Assembly: GCF_037890675.1 (NCBI RefSeq)
Contig: NZ_CP149574.1
Coordinates: forward strand, 992,001 to 1,056,000
Source of the DNA: Methylovirgula sp. 4M-Z18
GTDB lineage: Bacteria > Pseudomonadota > Alphaproteobacteria > Rhizobiales > Beijerinckiaceae
Reading direction: 5' to 3'
Length of the DNA: 64,000 bases
Position 1 is the stretch's first letter. Each line of letters opens with the position of its first letter. The notes under the pieces were generated by a model, which saw only the letters and a program-made list of their open reading frames with translations, made no database searches and was not told where the DNA came from. Both the position numbers and the translations under genes were made by a program. Below are positions 1 to 8,518 of this stretch, piece by piece.

Positions 1-1
1 C

Positions 2-418
2 TTTGCCATCCGCTTTGGCGACGAGTTCCGCCGCTCTGTCGAAGCGATCAAGCGCTTAGGGATCCGCGCGCGCGGCCCGGAGCAAATCGTCGGCCAATTG
101 TCTGGCGGCAACCAGCAGAAGGTGGTGCTCGCCAAGTGGCTGGAGGCCAATCCGCGCATCCTCATCCTGGACGAGCCGACACGTGGCATCGACGTCGGCG
201 CCAAGGCCGAAATTTATGCGCTGATGGGGCGGCTGGCGCAGCAAGGCGTCGCCATCCTGATGATTTCGAGCGAGCTGCCAGAGGTGCTCGGCATGAGCGA
301 CCGCGTTCTCGTCATCAATTCCGGGCGCATCGTCGCCGCGTTCGACCGCGCGCAGGCGACGCCCGATGCGGTTGGCGCTGCGATGACGGGATCGCAGCCG
401 CTGAAGGGAGCCGCCTGA
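2..418 (+). CDS. Sugar ABC transporter ATP-binding protein, C-terminal part (5' truncated by window)
   Basis: This is the last 138 residues of a two-domain sugar-importer ATPase of the RbsA/XylG/LsrA type; the reading frame is open to the left edge. The ABC signature LSGGNQQK (codons from position 98), the Walker B segment [15 protein letters not shown] with its catalytic Glu, and the switch region [10 protein letters not shown] are visible, so this is the second nucleotide-binding domain and it is canonical. The stop codon overlaps the start of the downstream permease (TGATG), as expected for a translationally coupled operon of ATPase, two permeases and binding protein. It energises uptake at the cytoplasmic face of the inner membrane. 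Substrate cannot be read from this fragment. Confidence 0.95.
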   Translation, partial: FAIRFGDEFRRSVEAIKRLGIRARGPEQIVGQLSGGNQQKVVLAKWLEANPRILILDEPTRGIDVGAKAEIYALMGRLAQQGVAILMISSELPEVLGMSDRVLVINSGRIVAAFDRAQATPDAVGAAMTGSQPLKGAA

Positions 419-1410
419 TGACGGACAGCGCGTCTCTTCGCAGCAGCGCGTTGCGCAGCCCGCTCTCGCGTCTCGCCGGCGGACTTGGCCAGGAACTCGT
501 GGTGCTCGGCGCCTTGATCCTGCTCTTCGTCTTGGTTGGTCTTTATAATCCGCGCTTTCTCTCCCCCAGCAACCTCAACGCGATCTTCGCCGGCAACGCC
601 TATATTGCCGTTGCCGCCATCGGCATGGCGATGGTGATCATCTCTGGCCATATCGACGTGTCCGTCGGCTCGCTGATCGGCGTGCTCGCCACCATCGCCG
701 GCACGCTGGCGACGAAAGGCTATCCGGTTTGGATCGCGTGGTCGGTGCCCGTACTCGTGGGCATTCTTATCAACAGCTTCACCGGCCTGCTTGTCGCCTA
801 TGCCAATATTCCCTCGATCGTCGTCACGCTCGGCATGCTCTCGATCCTCAAGGGCGCTCTCATTCTTGCCACCAACGGCAATTGGATCACGAACTTGCCG
901 GCGGATTTCCTCCTCGCGCAGCACTACTGGTTCGGCCTGCGCTCGCCGATCGTGATCATGGTGGGGCTCACGATTCTGGTGGCCTTCTGGATGCGCTATT
1001 TCGCCTTCGGCCGCTCGATCTATGCCGTCGGCGGCAATGCGGAAGCGGCGCGTGCCGCCGGCATCGCGGCCAAGCCCGTCACCGTCATCGTCTTCGCCAT
1101 CCACGGCTTCTTCGCCGGCCTCGCCGCGCTGCTTTTTGCCACACAACTGCAAGTGATCCAGTCGACGGTGCCGCCGGGCCTCGAACTTACCGTGATCACC
1201 GCGGCGGTGATCGGCGGCGTCTCGATCCTGGGCGGCACCGGCACGGTGCTTGGCTCGACCATCGCGGCCATGTTGTTCGCGACCATCACCTCGGCGCTGA
1301 CCTTCATGCCCTATTCGAACGTGCTCGTGTTTTGGAAACAGGCCATCGTCGGCATTCTCATCCTCATTACCGTGCTGGCGGATATGATCCGCCGCCACCG
1401 TATGATTTGA
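418..1410 (+). CDS. Sugar ABC transporter permease 1 (RbsC/LsrC-like)
   Basis: Inner-membrane permease of the BPD_transp_2 family, about 330 residues with eight to ten hydrophobic segments. The ATG at 418 overlaps the upstream stop; a longer open frame from 136 is only an out-of-frame extension across the ATPase gene. Family landmarks are the NPRFLSPSNL entry segment, the ISGHIDVSVGSL motif after the second helix (usually GGIDLSVGS; here GHID), and the GGVSILGGTGTVLGS loop near the C-terminus. It ends nine bases before the next permease, so the two probably form the heterodimeric channel of one importer. Confidence 0.93.
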   Translation: MTDSASLRSSALRSPLSRLAGGLGQELVVLGALILLFVLVGLYNPRFLSPSNLNAIFAGNAYIAVAAIGMAMVIISGHIDVSVGSLIGVLATIAGTLATKGYPVWIAWSVPVLVGILINSFTGLLVAYANIPSIVVTLGMLSILKGALILATNGNWITNLPADFLLAQHYWFGLRSPIVIMVGLTILVAFWMRYFAFGRSIYAVGGNAEAARAAGIAAKPVTVIVFAIHGFFAGLAALLFATQLQVIQSTVPPGLELTVITAAVIGGVSILGGTGTVLGSTIAAMLFATITSALTFMPYSNVLVFWKQAIVGILILITVLADMIRRHRMI

Positions 1411-1419
1411 GGAGGCGAT

Positions 1420-2388
1420 ATGAACTGGCGCGCCTTGCTCCTTCGCCACGAAACGGTTCTCGCTTTGCTGCTCGCGGCGGGACTCGCCTTCTTGTCCTCG
1501 GCCTCGGACAGATTCCTCACGCTCGACAACATTCTCAACCAGGCCCGGCTGATGACGGAAGTCGGTCTGATCGCGCTGGCCATGACCTTCGTGATCGTCA
1601 CCGGCGGTATCGATCTTTCCGTTGGCTCTATCGTCGGCGTCGTCGCTATTCTGCTCGGGGTGCTTTGGCAGAATGTCGGCCTGCCGCTGCCGCTCGCCAT
1701 CGTGCTGGCGCTTGCCATCGGTACGCTTTGCGGCCTCGTGAATGGCCTCATCATCACCCGATTCAAAGTGCCACCGTTGATCGCGACGCTGGCGACATTG
1801 GCGCTTTATCGCGGCCTTGCCGAAGGCATCAGCCAGGCGCGCTCCGTGCGCGGCTATCCCGATTGGTTCCTGGTGTTCGGCCAGGGCCAGATGATGGGCA
1901 TTCCCGTGCAGGTCTGGCTGTTGATCGCGGCTGCTATTCTAGCGGCTTGTATCCTGGGCTTGAGCGTTTTCGGCCGGTCCACGTATGCAATTGGTTCGAA
2001 CGAGATTGCCGCGCGCTTTTCCGGCATCGCCGTCGATCGCACCAAAATCCTGATCTATAGCGCCTCGGGCCTGTGCGCCGCGCTGGCGGCGGTGATCTTC
2101 GTGTCTCGGGTGACGACGACGCGCTCGGATATGGGATCGGGCTGGGAACTCGATGCGATCACGGCCGTGGTGCTCGGCGGTACGAGCATTTTCGGCGGCC
2201 GCGGCACGATCATGGGGACGGCGCTCGGTCTCGCCCTGATGCAGGCGCTGAAGAACGGCTTGCTGCTGAAAGGGTACAAGGGGGACAGCACCATCATCCT
2301 GATCGGCGCGGCCCTGATCCTGACTGTGCTCTTGAGCAATCTGGTTCCTATGCTGAGCGGTCTAGCTGCGCGCAGACAGCAGGCGTGA
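1420..2388 (+). CDS. Sugar ABC transporter permease 2 (RbsC/LsrD-like)
   Basis: Second inner-membrane permease, 322 residues, with the family motif VTGGIDLSVGSIVG near residue 65 and the C-terminal GGTSIFGGRGTIMGT loop. The start has a good ribosome site (GAGGAGGCGAT before ATG at 1420). The presence of two different permeases, followed by the binding-protein gene, matches Lsr (AI-2) and Rha (rhamnose) importers better than ribose or xylose systems, which use one permease gene. It is hydrophobic throughout with no frameshift. Confidence 0.93.
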   Translation: MNWRALLLRHETVLALLLAAGLAFLSSASDRFLTLDNILNQARLMTEVGLIALAMTFVIVTGGIDLSVGSIVGVVAILLGVLWQNVGLPLPLAIVLALAIGTLCGLVNGLIITRFKVPPLIATLATLALYRGLAEGISQARSVRGYPDWFLVFGQGQMMGIPVQVWLLIAAAILAACILGLSVFGRSTYAIGSNEIAARFSGIAVDRTKILIYSASGLCAALAAVIFVSRVTTTRSDMGSGWELDAITAVVLGGTSIFGGRGTIMGTALGLALMQALKNGLLLKGYKGDSTIILIGAALILTVLLSNLVPMLSGLAARRQQA

Positions 2389-2440
2389 CGAAGGTTTTTC
2401 GGCAGCCGGTACGAAAGCCGGCGAATAGTGGAGGTAAACC

Positions 2441-3544
2441 ATGATCCGTATATCCCTGGCGCTCGCGTTAAGTATGTCCGTGGTGGGCCTGGCGCATGCC
2501 GCTTCGACTTGGACGGGCGGCGACGATCTGCCGACCAATCCGCTGGCCTGCGATGCGACGCCGGCCACCGCTGCGGCCCAGCCCTATAACGGCGGCACCG
2601 TCACCGGTGCGCCCGATCGCAAGGGCAAGCCGATCAAAGTGGTCGATGTGCCCAAACTCATTGGTATCGGTTATTTCAACGCCACCTCCAAGGGCATCGC
2701 CGACGCAGCCAAGGAACTCGGCAATGTCGATGCCAAGACCGACGGGCCGACCAAGGCCAATATCGACGAGCAGATCACTTTCATCGACAATTACATCACC
2801 TCCGGCGTCGACGGCATTCTCTTTGCCGCCAACGACCCGGTCGCGATTGCGCCGGTGCTGAAGAAGGCTCTGTCGAAGGGAATCAACGTGGTCGGCTATG
2901 ATGCGAATTCGACGCCGGATGCGCGGCAATGGTTCGTCAACCAGGCCGAGTTCAATGGCATCGCCAAGGCTCTCGTCGACAATATGGCGAAGGAAACGGG
3001 CGAGGATGCGGGCGTCGCGATCGTCACCTCGACCTTCACCACGCCGAACCAAGCCCGCTGGATCTCGGAAATGGCCGCTTACGCCGCCAAGTGCCACCCC
3101 AAGCTGAAATTGCTGGAGACGGTAGAAGCGCAGGAGGACAATGCGCTCTCCTTCTCGCAGGCGACCACGTTGATCAACAAATACGGGTCGGATCTCAAGG
3201 GCATCTTCGGCATGACCAGCGTTGCGACGCCCGCGTCCGCCGAGGCGGTGACGCAGGCCGGACAATGCGGCAAAGTGGCCGTGGTCGGGCTCGCTACGCC
3301 CAATGCCATGAAGCCCTATGTCGCCAAGGATTGCGTGAAGTCGGTTGTGCTGTGGAATCCGGTCGATCTCGGCTATGCCGCCATGTATGTTCTGCGCGCC
3401 ACGGCCGACGGCACGTTGAAGCCCGGCGATACCAAAGTCAAAGCCGGCAAGCTCGGCGAACTCAATGTCATCAATGGCTCAGAAATTCTGCTTGGCGCGC
3501 CCTTCGTCTTCACGAAGGACAATATCGGCAAGTTCGACTTCTAA
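2441..3544 (+). CDS. Periplasmic sugar-binding protein (LsrB/RhaS-like)
   Basis: Secreted 367-residue binding protein with a Sec signal peptide (cleavage near AHA-AS, residues 19-22). It belongs to the periplasmic-binding-protein-like fold 4 family. Points of resemblance to LsrB from memory are PKLIGIGYF, the YDANSTPDAR segment, GLATPNAMKPYV and the C-terminus NIGKFDF. The LsrB segment carrying the AI-2 contacts Asp-Gln reads TTPNQ here, so the ligand may differ. A 52-base gap separates it from the permease, with ribosome site GGAGG. It is followed by repeat hairpins that may end transcription. AI-2, rhamnose or another deoxy- or pentose-type ligand are all possible. Confidence 0.9.
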   Translation: MIRISLALALSMSVVGLAHAASTWTGGDDLPTNPLACDATPATAAAQPYNGGTVTGAPDRKGKPIKVVDVPKLIGIGYFNATSKGIADAAKELGNVDAKTDGPTKANIDEQITFIDNYITSGVDGILFAANDPVAIAPVLKKALSKGINVVGYDANSTPDARQWFVNQAEFNGIAKALVDNMAKETGEDAGVAIVTSTFTTPNQARWISEMAAYAAKCHPKLKLLETVEAQEDNALSFSQATTLINKYGSDLKGIFGMTSVATPASAEAVTQAGQCGKVAVVGLATPNAMKPYVAKDCVKSVVLWNPVDLGYAAMYVLRATADGTLKPGDTKVKAGKLGELNVINGSEILLGAPFVFTKDNIGKFDF

Positions 3545-3600
3545 AGCATTTTCCAGAAAAGTTGTTCGACTTTTCGATTAAGAAAATGCGACAAAGCGAA
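3544..3600. repeat. Nested-hairpin intergenic repeat (RIME-like)
   Basis: Directly after the binding-protein stop. Outer arms GCATTTTC (3546-3553) and GAAAATGC (3582-3589) enclose inner arms GAAAAGT (3556-3562) and ACTTTTC (3569-3575). The sequence resembles, from memory, the dispersed mosaic elements of rhizobia in which a GCATTTTCC...GAAAATGCG palindrome is followed by a GAGCATC palindrome. Family assignment is inference; the hairpin is seen directly. Confidence 0.6.
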
Positions 3601-3605
3601 AAGTA

Positions 3606-3655
3606 GAGCATCTTGCGTTCTTACAGAATCGTAAGATGCTCCAAGGACGATTTTT
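3606..3655 (+). terminator. Strong hairpin followed by T-run, end of first sugar operon
   Basis: Arms GAGCATCTTGCG (3606-3617) and CGTAAGATGCTC (3630-3641) pair over 12 positions with one G-T pair. A run of five T follows at 3651-3655, about ten bases after the stem, so it is a plausible but not textbook intrinsic terminator for the 2-3544 operon. Confidence 0.5.
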
Positions 3656-3708
3656 GCGTCTACCAAACCCGTGCCGCACGACATACCGGCACGGGTTTGC
3701 TCGGATAT

Positions 3709-3872
3709 CAGTGGCCGTAAGCTTTGACCTATAAGAAGGCCACAATGTCATCCCGGGCTTGCCCCGGGATCCAGAGTCCGGCAGCGACGGATTCGTCATT
3801 GGCGCTGCGCCGCAAACCTATCTCGCAATCGCTCACCTGTGGCCCTGGATCCCGGGGCGAGCCCGGGATGAC
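3709..3872. repeat. Dispersed palindromic element with GTCATCCCGGG arms
   Basis: A 28-base arm at 3747-3774 (beginning GTCATCCCGGGCTTGCCCC) is repeated inverted at 3845-3872 with one mismatch; each arm is itself strongly self-complementary. A 24-base sequence just to the left (3709-3732) recurs at 54777-54800 and inverted at 54980-55003. Together with the preceding hairpins this fills the 376-base gap between two convergent sugar operons, and no gene is visible there. Confidence 0.75.
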
Positions 3873-3920
3873 AGGCGCTGGTGTCACATGAGTCCGAGGC
3901 AGGGGCCGTCGGTCCAACCT

Positions 3921-4823
3921 CTACTTTGGCCAGGGCAACCGGCTGCGTTCGGCCTGCTTGTGCGCTTCTTGTGCCGCCTTGAGCTGCGCTCGCGTGTACA
4001 TCAGCGCGTGCTCGGCAAGATCGCGGCTATCTTCCCATAGATTCCGCCAAATTCCCAAAATGCCTTCCAGCGGCTGTCCGACGACGCGCGAGGAAAAGGA
4101 TTCGAACGTGATCGGCCCCTGATAGCCTGCCTTCACCACCGCACGGAACACGCCGGCAAGATCGATGGAGCCCGATCCCATATAGCCGCGGTGCGAATCG
4201 CCGGTGTGGAAATAGCCGAGATAATCTCCCGTTTCGATGATCGCCTGCTGGATGTCGGATTCTTCGATGTTCATGTGATAGACATCGAGATGCACCTTCA
4301 CGTTGGGAGCGCCGATCCGCTTGCACATCTCGACCGCTTGCGACGCAGTGTTGAGCACGTTCGACTCGTAGCGGTTGACCACTTCGAGCCCGATCGTGAT
4401 GTTGCTCTTGGCTGCAATCTCCGCAGCGCCGTGCAGGATCTCGACCGATCGTTTCACGCCCTCCGCCGTGGGCGGCACCGTGTATTTTTGAAAGGCCGAT
4501 TCGAGGATGCCGCAGACATGGGTCGCGCCGAGGTCGCGCGCCATGGCAAGGGCCTGTTCGAGTTTCGCCTGGCCGCGCCGTTCCTTTTCGCGATCGTTGC
4601 TCGAAATGTCCTCGTCGGCCTCCAGTCCCAGCGATGCGGTGCAGCCGATGCCGGCGCTCTCCAACTGGCGGCGCGTGAAATCGACATCGATCGATTTGGG
4701 GTCGAGAGTCGAAAGCTCGATGAGGTCATATCCGATTTCGGCCGTATTCGTAATGGCTCGGACGCAGCTTTCCTTGGTCCAGTCCTTCGTCCAGACAAAT
4801 GCATGCACGCCAAACTTGTTCAT
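3921..4823 (-). CDS. TIM-barrel sugar epimerase/isomerase (D-tagatose 3-epimerase-like)
   Basis: A 300-residue protein of the AP_endonuc_2/xylose-isomerase-like TIM-barrel family that includes D-tagatose/D-psicose 3-epimerases. Such enzymes use one divalent metal held by Glu, Asp, His and Glu; candidates are the Glu of GLEVVNRYES, the Asp of VKVHLDVYHMN, the His of YFHTGDSHRG and the Glu of ITFESFSS. The ATG at 4823 has an AGGAG site eight bases upstream, so I prefer it over an in-frame start 22 codons earlier. It is the last gene of the leftward importer operon, 66 bases after a permease, which suggests it isomerises the imported sugar. Exact substrate is unknown. Confidence 0.85.
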   Translation of the reverse strand: MNKFGVHAFVWTKDWTKESCVRAITNTAEIGYDLIELSTLDPKSIDVDFTRRQLESAGIGCTASLGLEADEDISSNDREKERRGQAKLEQALAMARDLGATHVCGILESAFQKYTVPPTAEGVKRSVEILHGAAEIAAKSNITIGLEVVNRYESNVLNTASQAVEMCKRIGAPNVKVHLDVYHMNIEESDIQQAIIETGDYLGYFHTGDSHRGYMGSGSIDLAGVFRAVVKAGYQGPITFESFSSRVVGQPLEGILGIWRNLWEDSRDLAEHALMYTRAQLKAAQEAHKQAERSRLPWPK

Positions 4824-4889
4824 TCTGCTTCTCCTAGTGAAAGAGGTGTGCCCCGACCGGCTTGTGCTGGGCCAGGGCGCTTGTTGCAT

Positions 4890-5906
4890 TCATCGGCGGC
4901 GTAAGATCGATTGCAGATAGCCTTGCGCCCACAACGCACGAACCAGCATGATCAGCAACAGGAACGCGCCCCACAGCGCGGTCGCCAGATGCTGATTGGC
5001 GCCAAGCAGATTCAGGCCAGACGCGATCACCTGCAAAATGACCAAGGCGATGGCGACCGGGAGGACGCGGCCAAATCCGCCGAACGGATCGATGCCGCCG
5101 AGGAAACAGGCGAGAACCGTGATCAGCATATAGGCTTCGCCGTGGCCGACGCGCACCGAGTTGAAACGGGCTAGCATGACGATTCCGGCAAGACCGCACA
5201 TGACACCCGACATCGTATAGATGAGGGTCAGCGTGCGTCGGGTCGGCACGCCGGAATAGCGTGTCGCCTCGAGGTTCGATCCGACCATGCGCGTGGCAAA
5301 CCCAAGGCGCGTGCGCGACATCACCACATGCCAGACGAGAACCGCGCCTGCGAAAATGATAAGCGGCGTGGGAATCCCGAAGAGCATGCCCTGGCCGATC
5401 GCCTGCACCGCGTCGGGCGTCCCGGAAATGTCGCCCCCGCGGGTCAAGAATTCGCCTAGGCCACGCACGAAGATCATCATGGAGAGCGATACGAGGATGG
5501 GATGCGCGCCGGTGGTCGCGATGATCGTGCCCATGAGCCAGCCGACCAGCGCGCCGGTGGCGAGGGCGGCGAGCATGGCGAGCAGGATCGTCATCGCGCC
5601 CGCATCCGTGCCGCCGTATTGGTGCAGGATCGCCGCCATGGCGAGACCCGACAGATTGGCCGTGAAGGTGATCGCCAGATTGAAGCCGCCAGAAATGATC
5701 GGCATCACCATGGCCAGCGTCAACAGCCCGAGCTCCGGCAATTGGAACGCGATCGACGCGAATGTCGTCGGGCTCAGGAAATTGTCGGCCGTCGCGCCGA
5801 AGACCGCGCAAACCAGCGCGAGCAGGGCGAGCAGCGTCACGACTTCCCGATCGATCAGCTTGCTCAACCCGATCCGATCGCTGGTGCTAAAGGTTCTCGT
5901 CGTCAT
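4890..5906 (-). CDS. Sugar ABC transporter permease (second system, distal)
   Basis: Inner-membrane permease of 338 residues, RbsC/LsrD type, with conserved entry segment ATADNFLSPTTF and the C-terminal GGIDPFGGFGRVLP loop. The ATG at 5906 is preceded by GGAGGGTGG and overlaps the stop of the upstream permease by four bases (ATGA). The usual GGIDLSVGS motif is relaxed to ISGGFNLAITFTANLSG, where the acidic residue is replaced by Asn. It pairs with the product of 5903-6907 to form the channel. Confidence 0.92.
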   Translation of the reverse strand: MTTRTFSTSDRIGLSKLIDREVVTLLALLALVCAVFGATADNFLSPTTFASIAFQLPELGLLTLAMVMPIISGGFNLAITFTANLSGLAMAAILHQYGGTDAGAMTILLAMLAALATGALVGWLMGTIIATTGAHPILVSLSMMIFVRGLGEFLTRGGDISGTPDAVQAIGQGMLFGIPTPLIIFAGAVLVWHVVMSRTRLGFATRMVGSNLEATRYSGVPTRRTLTLIYTMSGVMCGLAGIVMLARFNSVRVGHGEAYMLITVLACFLGGIDPFGGFGRVLPVAIALVILQVIASGLNLLGANQHLATALWGAFLLLIMLVRALWAQGYLQSILRRR

Positions 5907-6907
5907 TGTACCACCCTCCGTTGCTTGGGCCGCCGCCATGCCGAGAGCAACTGCCCCACGCCCTGGCTCGACAAAGTAATGGCGACGAGAATGATTGCGC
6001 CGACGATCATCTTGAATGCGTAAGGCGAGATGCCGAGAAGGTTGAGGCCGTTCTGCGTGACGGCCACGAGGATGATGCCGAGGATCACGCCCAGGATCGA
6101 TCCGCGGCCGCCGCCGAGCCGTGCGCCGCCAAGGACTACTGCGGCCAGCACGTTGAGTTCGCGGCCATAGAGCGCATTGGGCACGACTTCCTGTGCGTAA
6201 TGCGCCTGCATCAGGCCGGCGATACCGGCCATCAGGCCGAGCCACCCGAAGGCGAGATAGTGCATGCCGCCGATGCTGATGCCGAGCCGCCGAGCGCCCT
6301 CCACATTGTCGCCCATCGCATAGAGCTGGCGCCCGATGGTGCTGCGCGCCAGCAGGAACCATGTCGCGGCAACGCAGACGATCATGGCGACGACGAGAAT
6401 CGTGATCTCGGCCGGACCGTTGCCAGTTGCGATGCTGACAACCGTGACCCGCGTGGTCAGCCAGTCAGGCAGGTCGTACAGCGACACGCCGCCGGAAAAG
6501 AACATCAGGAAACCGAAGAACAGATTGTAGGTCGCGATTGTCACGACGATCGATACGATCCTGAACTGGTAGATCCAGAAGGCGTTGAAGAAGCCGAGCA
6601 AGGTTCCGAACGTGGCGGCGAACAAAAGGCCGAGCGCCCAATTTCCGCCGCCTGCCGCCTGCAGCGCGAGCACCGTGAGATATTGCACCACGGATGCCGC
6701 GACGGCGAAGGAGATGTCGATACCGCCGGCGATGAGAACGACGAGCAGTCCGACACCGAAGATGATGTCGACCGAACTTGCGTTGAGAAGATCGAAGAGG
6801 TTGGACGCCGTGAAAAATGTTGACGTCAGAACGCTAAGTCCCGCGCCCAAGACCAGGATCACCAACAAGAGCCATCGTTCCGTCGAGCCGACGTGCATGT
6901 TACGCAT
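5903..6907 (-). CDS. Sugar ABC transporter permease (second system, proximal)
   Basis: Inner-membrane permease of about 334 residues. It shows the entry segment TSTFFTASNLFDLLN, the family motif IAGGIDISFAVAASV and the C-terminal GGARLGGGRGSILGV loop. The ATG at 6907 overlaps the end of the ATPase gene by eight bases; a second ATG at 6898 is also possible. A much longer open frame to 7000 only shadows the ATPase gene. The order ATPase, permease, permease with overlaps indicates one transcript and coupled translation. Confidence 0.92.
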   Translation of the reverse strand: MRNMHVGSTERWLLLVILVLGAGLSVLTSTFFTASNLFDLLNASSVDIIFGVGLLVVLIAGGIDISFAVAASVVQYLTVLALQAAGGGNWALGLLFAATFGTLLGFFNAFWIYQFRIVSIVVTIATYNLFFGFLMFFSGGVSLYDLPDWLTTRVTVVSIATGNGPAEITILVVAMIVCVAATWFLLARSTIGRQLYAMGDNVEGARRLGISIGGMHYLAFGWLGLMAGIAGLMQAHYAQEVVPNALYGRELNVLAAVVLGGARLGGGRGSILGVILGIILVAVTQNGLNLLGISPYAFKMIVGAIILVAITLSSQGVGQLLSAWRRPKQRRVVQ

Positions 6908-8435
6908 GGACGGCCTCCTCGATGGTGTCGATGGCGACCGCGCTGGGCCGATATTCGCCGACGATCCGTCCATCGCGCATGTGCAGGATGCGATCGGCAT
7001 TGAAGTAGACTTCTGGAATTTCGTCCGAGATCAGGAGTATCGCCATGCCCTCGTCGGCAAGCCGGCGCACGATAGTGAAAATTCCGGCACGCGCGCCGAC
7101 ATCGACACCGACGGTTGGGGAATCGAGAATGAGCAGTCGCGGATTGGTCGAGAGCCATTTGGCCAGCACGACCTTCTGCTGGTTGCCGCCCGACAGGGTC
7201 GAAATGGCGTTTTCCGGCAGTCCGATTTTGATGCCCAGATCCTTGACCCATTTTCGCACCAGCGTATCCCGTTTCCGAAATGAGAGCAGGGGCTTTGGGC
7301 TGAGGAGCTGATTGAGCACCGTGATCGCCGTGTTGTCTTCGATCGACTGCTGTTGGATGAGGCCCAGCTGCAACCGGTCCTCGGACACGTAAGCGACGCC
7401 GGCCTTGATCGCATCGCGGTTGGTCGCAAAGTCGGCGGAACGGCCGTTCAGCCGGACGTCGCCGCGCGACGGCTTGGTCATGCCGAAGAGGGTCAGCGCC
7501 AATTCCGTGCGGCCCGCGCCGAGAAGGCCCGTCAAGCCGACGATTTCGCCGGCATGGATGGCAAAGGAGATGTCTTCATATTCGCCGGCGCGCGAGAGCT
7601 TATCGACATCGAGAACGATGGGACGGCCCGAGAGATCGCGGGTGCTGACCGAATAGTCGAATGTTTTGCCCGTCATGAGTTCGGTAAGACGGGTCTGCGT
7701 CATGCCCGCGGTCGGGAACGTGCCGACATAAGTGCCGTCCCGCAAAGCCGTGACGCGGGTGCACACGTCCAGAACTTCCGCTAAGCGATGGCTGACCAGG
7801 ACCACGGAGATTCCTTCGCTCGACAGCCGCCGCACGATGGCGAGGAGCGCATCGGTTTCCGCTTGGCTGAGTGAGGCGGTGGGTTCGTCCATGAAGATCA
7901 GCCTCGCCTCGGTGACGAGGGCCCGGGCAATCGCGACGATCTGCCGTTGGGCGATGGGCAGGTCGCGCAGGAAGGCGTTCAGGTCGAGGGAGACGCCAAG
8001 GCGGCGCAGGATCTTTGCGGCATCTTCGTGCATGCGGCGAAAATCGGCCAATCTTGGTTTGGAGCCGAGATTGCGTTCGAAGCCAATGTTTTCCGCCACC
8101 GTCATCTCGGGAAATAGCGCGAGATCCTGCCAGATCACCTGGATCCCCAGGCCGCGCGCGATCGCAGGGCTGAGCTTCTCTAGAGTGTGTTCTTTGAAGC
8201 GGATGGTCGAGCCTGCATCCGGTTGCACCACGCCAGTGATGATCTTGATCAGCGTGCTCTTGCCGCATCCGTTCTCGCCGGCGAGGCACATGACCTCGCC
8301 GGGGAAAATATCGAACCGGACATCATTGAGCGCTTTGACGCCGCCAAATCTTTTGGAGACATGTTCGACATGGAGGAGAGGAGGCGAAGTTGACGTCTGA
8401 GCGGCGCTCGCCGCTGCGGAATTTCCTTGGGCCAT
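6900..8435 (-). CDS. Sugar ABC transporter ATP-binding protein, duplicated NBD
   Basis: A 511-residue double-ABC ATPase that powers the second importer. Domain 1 has Walker A GENGCGKST near residue 55, a degenerate signature (LPIAQRQ) and Walker B LIFMDEPTAS. Domain 2 has a degenerate Walker A-like GLLGAGRTEL, a good signature LSGGNQQKV, and Walker B LLILDSPTVGVDVG, in which the catalytic Glu is Ser. In the head-to-tail dimer the intact site would join domain 1 Walker motifs with the domain 2 signature, and the other site would be inactive. That asymmetry fits this family in general but is more marked here. It starts 83 bases after the binding-protein gene, with a stem-loop between them. Confidence 0.95.
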   Translation of the reverse strand: MAQGNSAAASAAQTSTSPPLLHVEHVSKRFGGVKALNDVRFDIFPGEVMCLAGENGCGKSTLIKIITGVVQPDAGSTIRFKEHTLEKLSPAIARGLGIQVIWQDLALFPEMTVAENIGFERNLGSKPRLADFRRMHEDAAKILRRLGVSLDLNAFLRDLPIAQRQIVAIARALVTEARLIFMDEPTASLSQAETDALLAIVRRLSSEGISVVLVSHRLAEVLDVCTRVTALRDGTYVGTFPTAGMTQTRLTELMTGKTFDYSVSTRDLSGRPIVLDVDKLSRAGEYEDISFAIHAGEIVGLTGLLGAGRTELALTLFGMTKPSRGDVRLNGRSADFATNRDAIKAGVAYVSEDRLQLGLIQQQSIEDNTAITVLNQLLSPKPLLSFRKRDTLVRKWVKDLGIKIGLPENAISTLSGGNQQKVVLAKWLSTNPRLLILDSPTVGVDVGARAGIFTIVRRLADEGMAILLISDEIPEVYFNADRILHMRDGRIVGEYRPSAVAIDTIEEAVHA

Positions 8436-8470
8436 TGTTGTTTCCTTCGTCTCTCGCGGCGAATTTGTTC

Positions 8471-8495
8471 AATCCGGCGCGCGCAGCGCCGGATT
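8471..8495. promoter_or_regulatory. Perfect 10-bp stem-loop between binding protein and ATPase genes
   Basis: Arms AATCCGGCGC (8471-8480) and GCGCCGGATT (8486-8495) with a five-base loop lie in the 83-base gap. Read leftwards, as the operon is transcribed, no T-run follows, so it is more likely an mRNA-stabilising or partial-attenuation hairpin that lets the binding protein be made in excess. The T-run lies on the other side and would only suit a rightward transcript. Confidence 0.55.
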
Positions 8496-8518
8496 GTTTT
8501 TTGTGAGGACGTGAGGGC

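Noticed and set aside
729-2060. 443-codon frame overlapping both permease genes in another frame
   Set aside because: Arg/His-rich shadow frame; permease motifs are in the overlapping frames.
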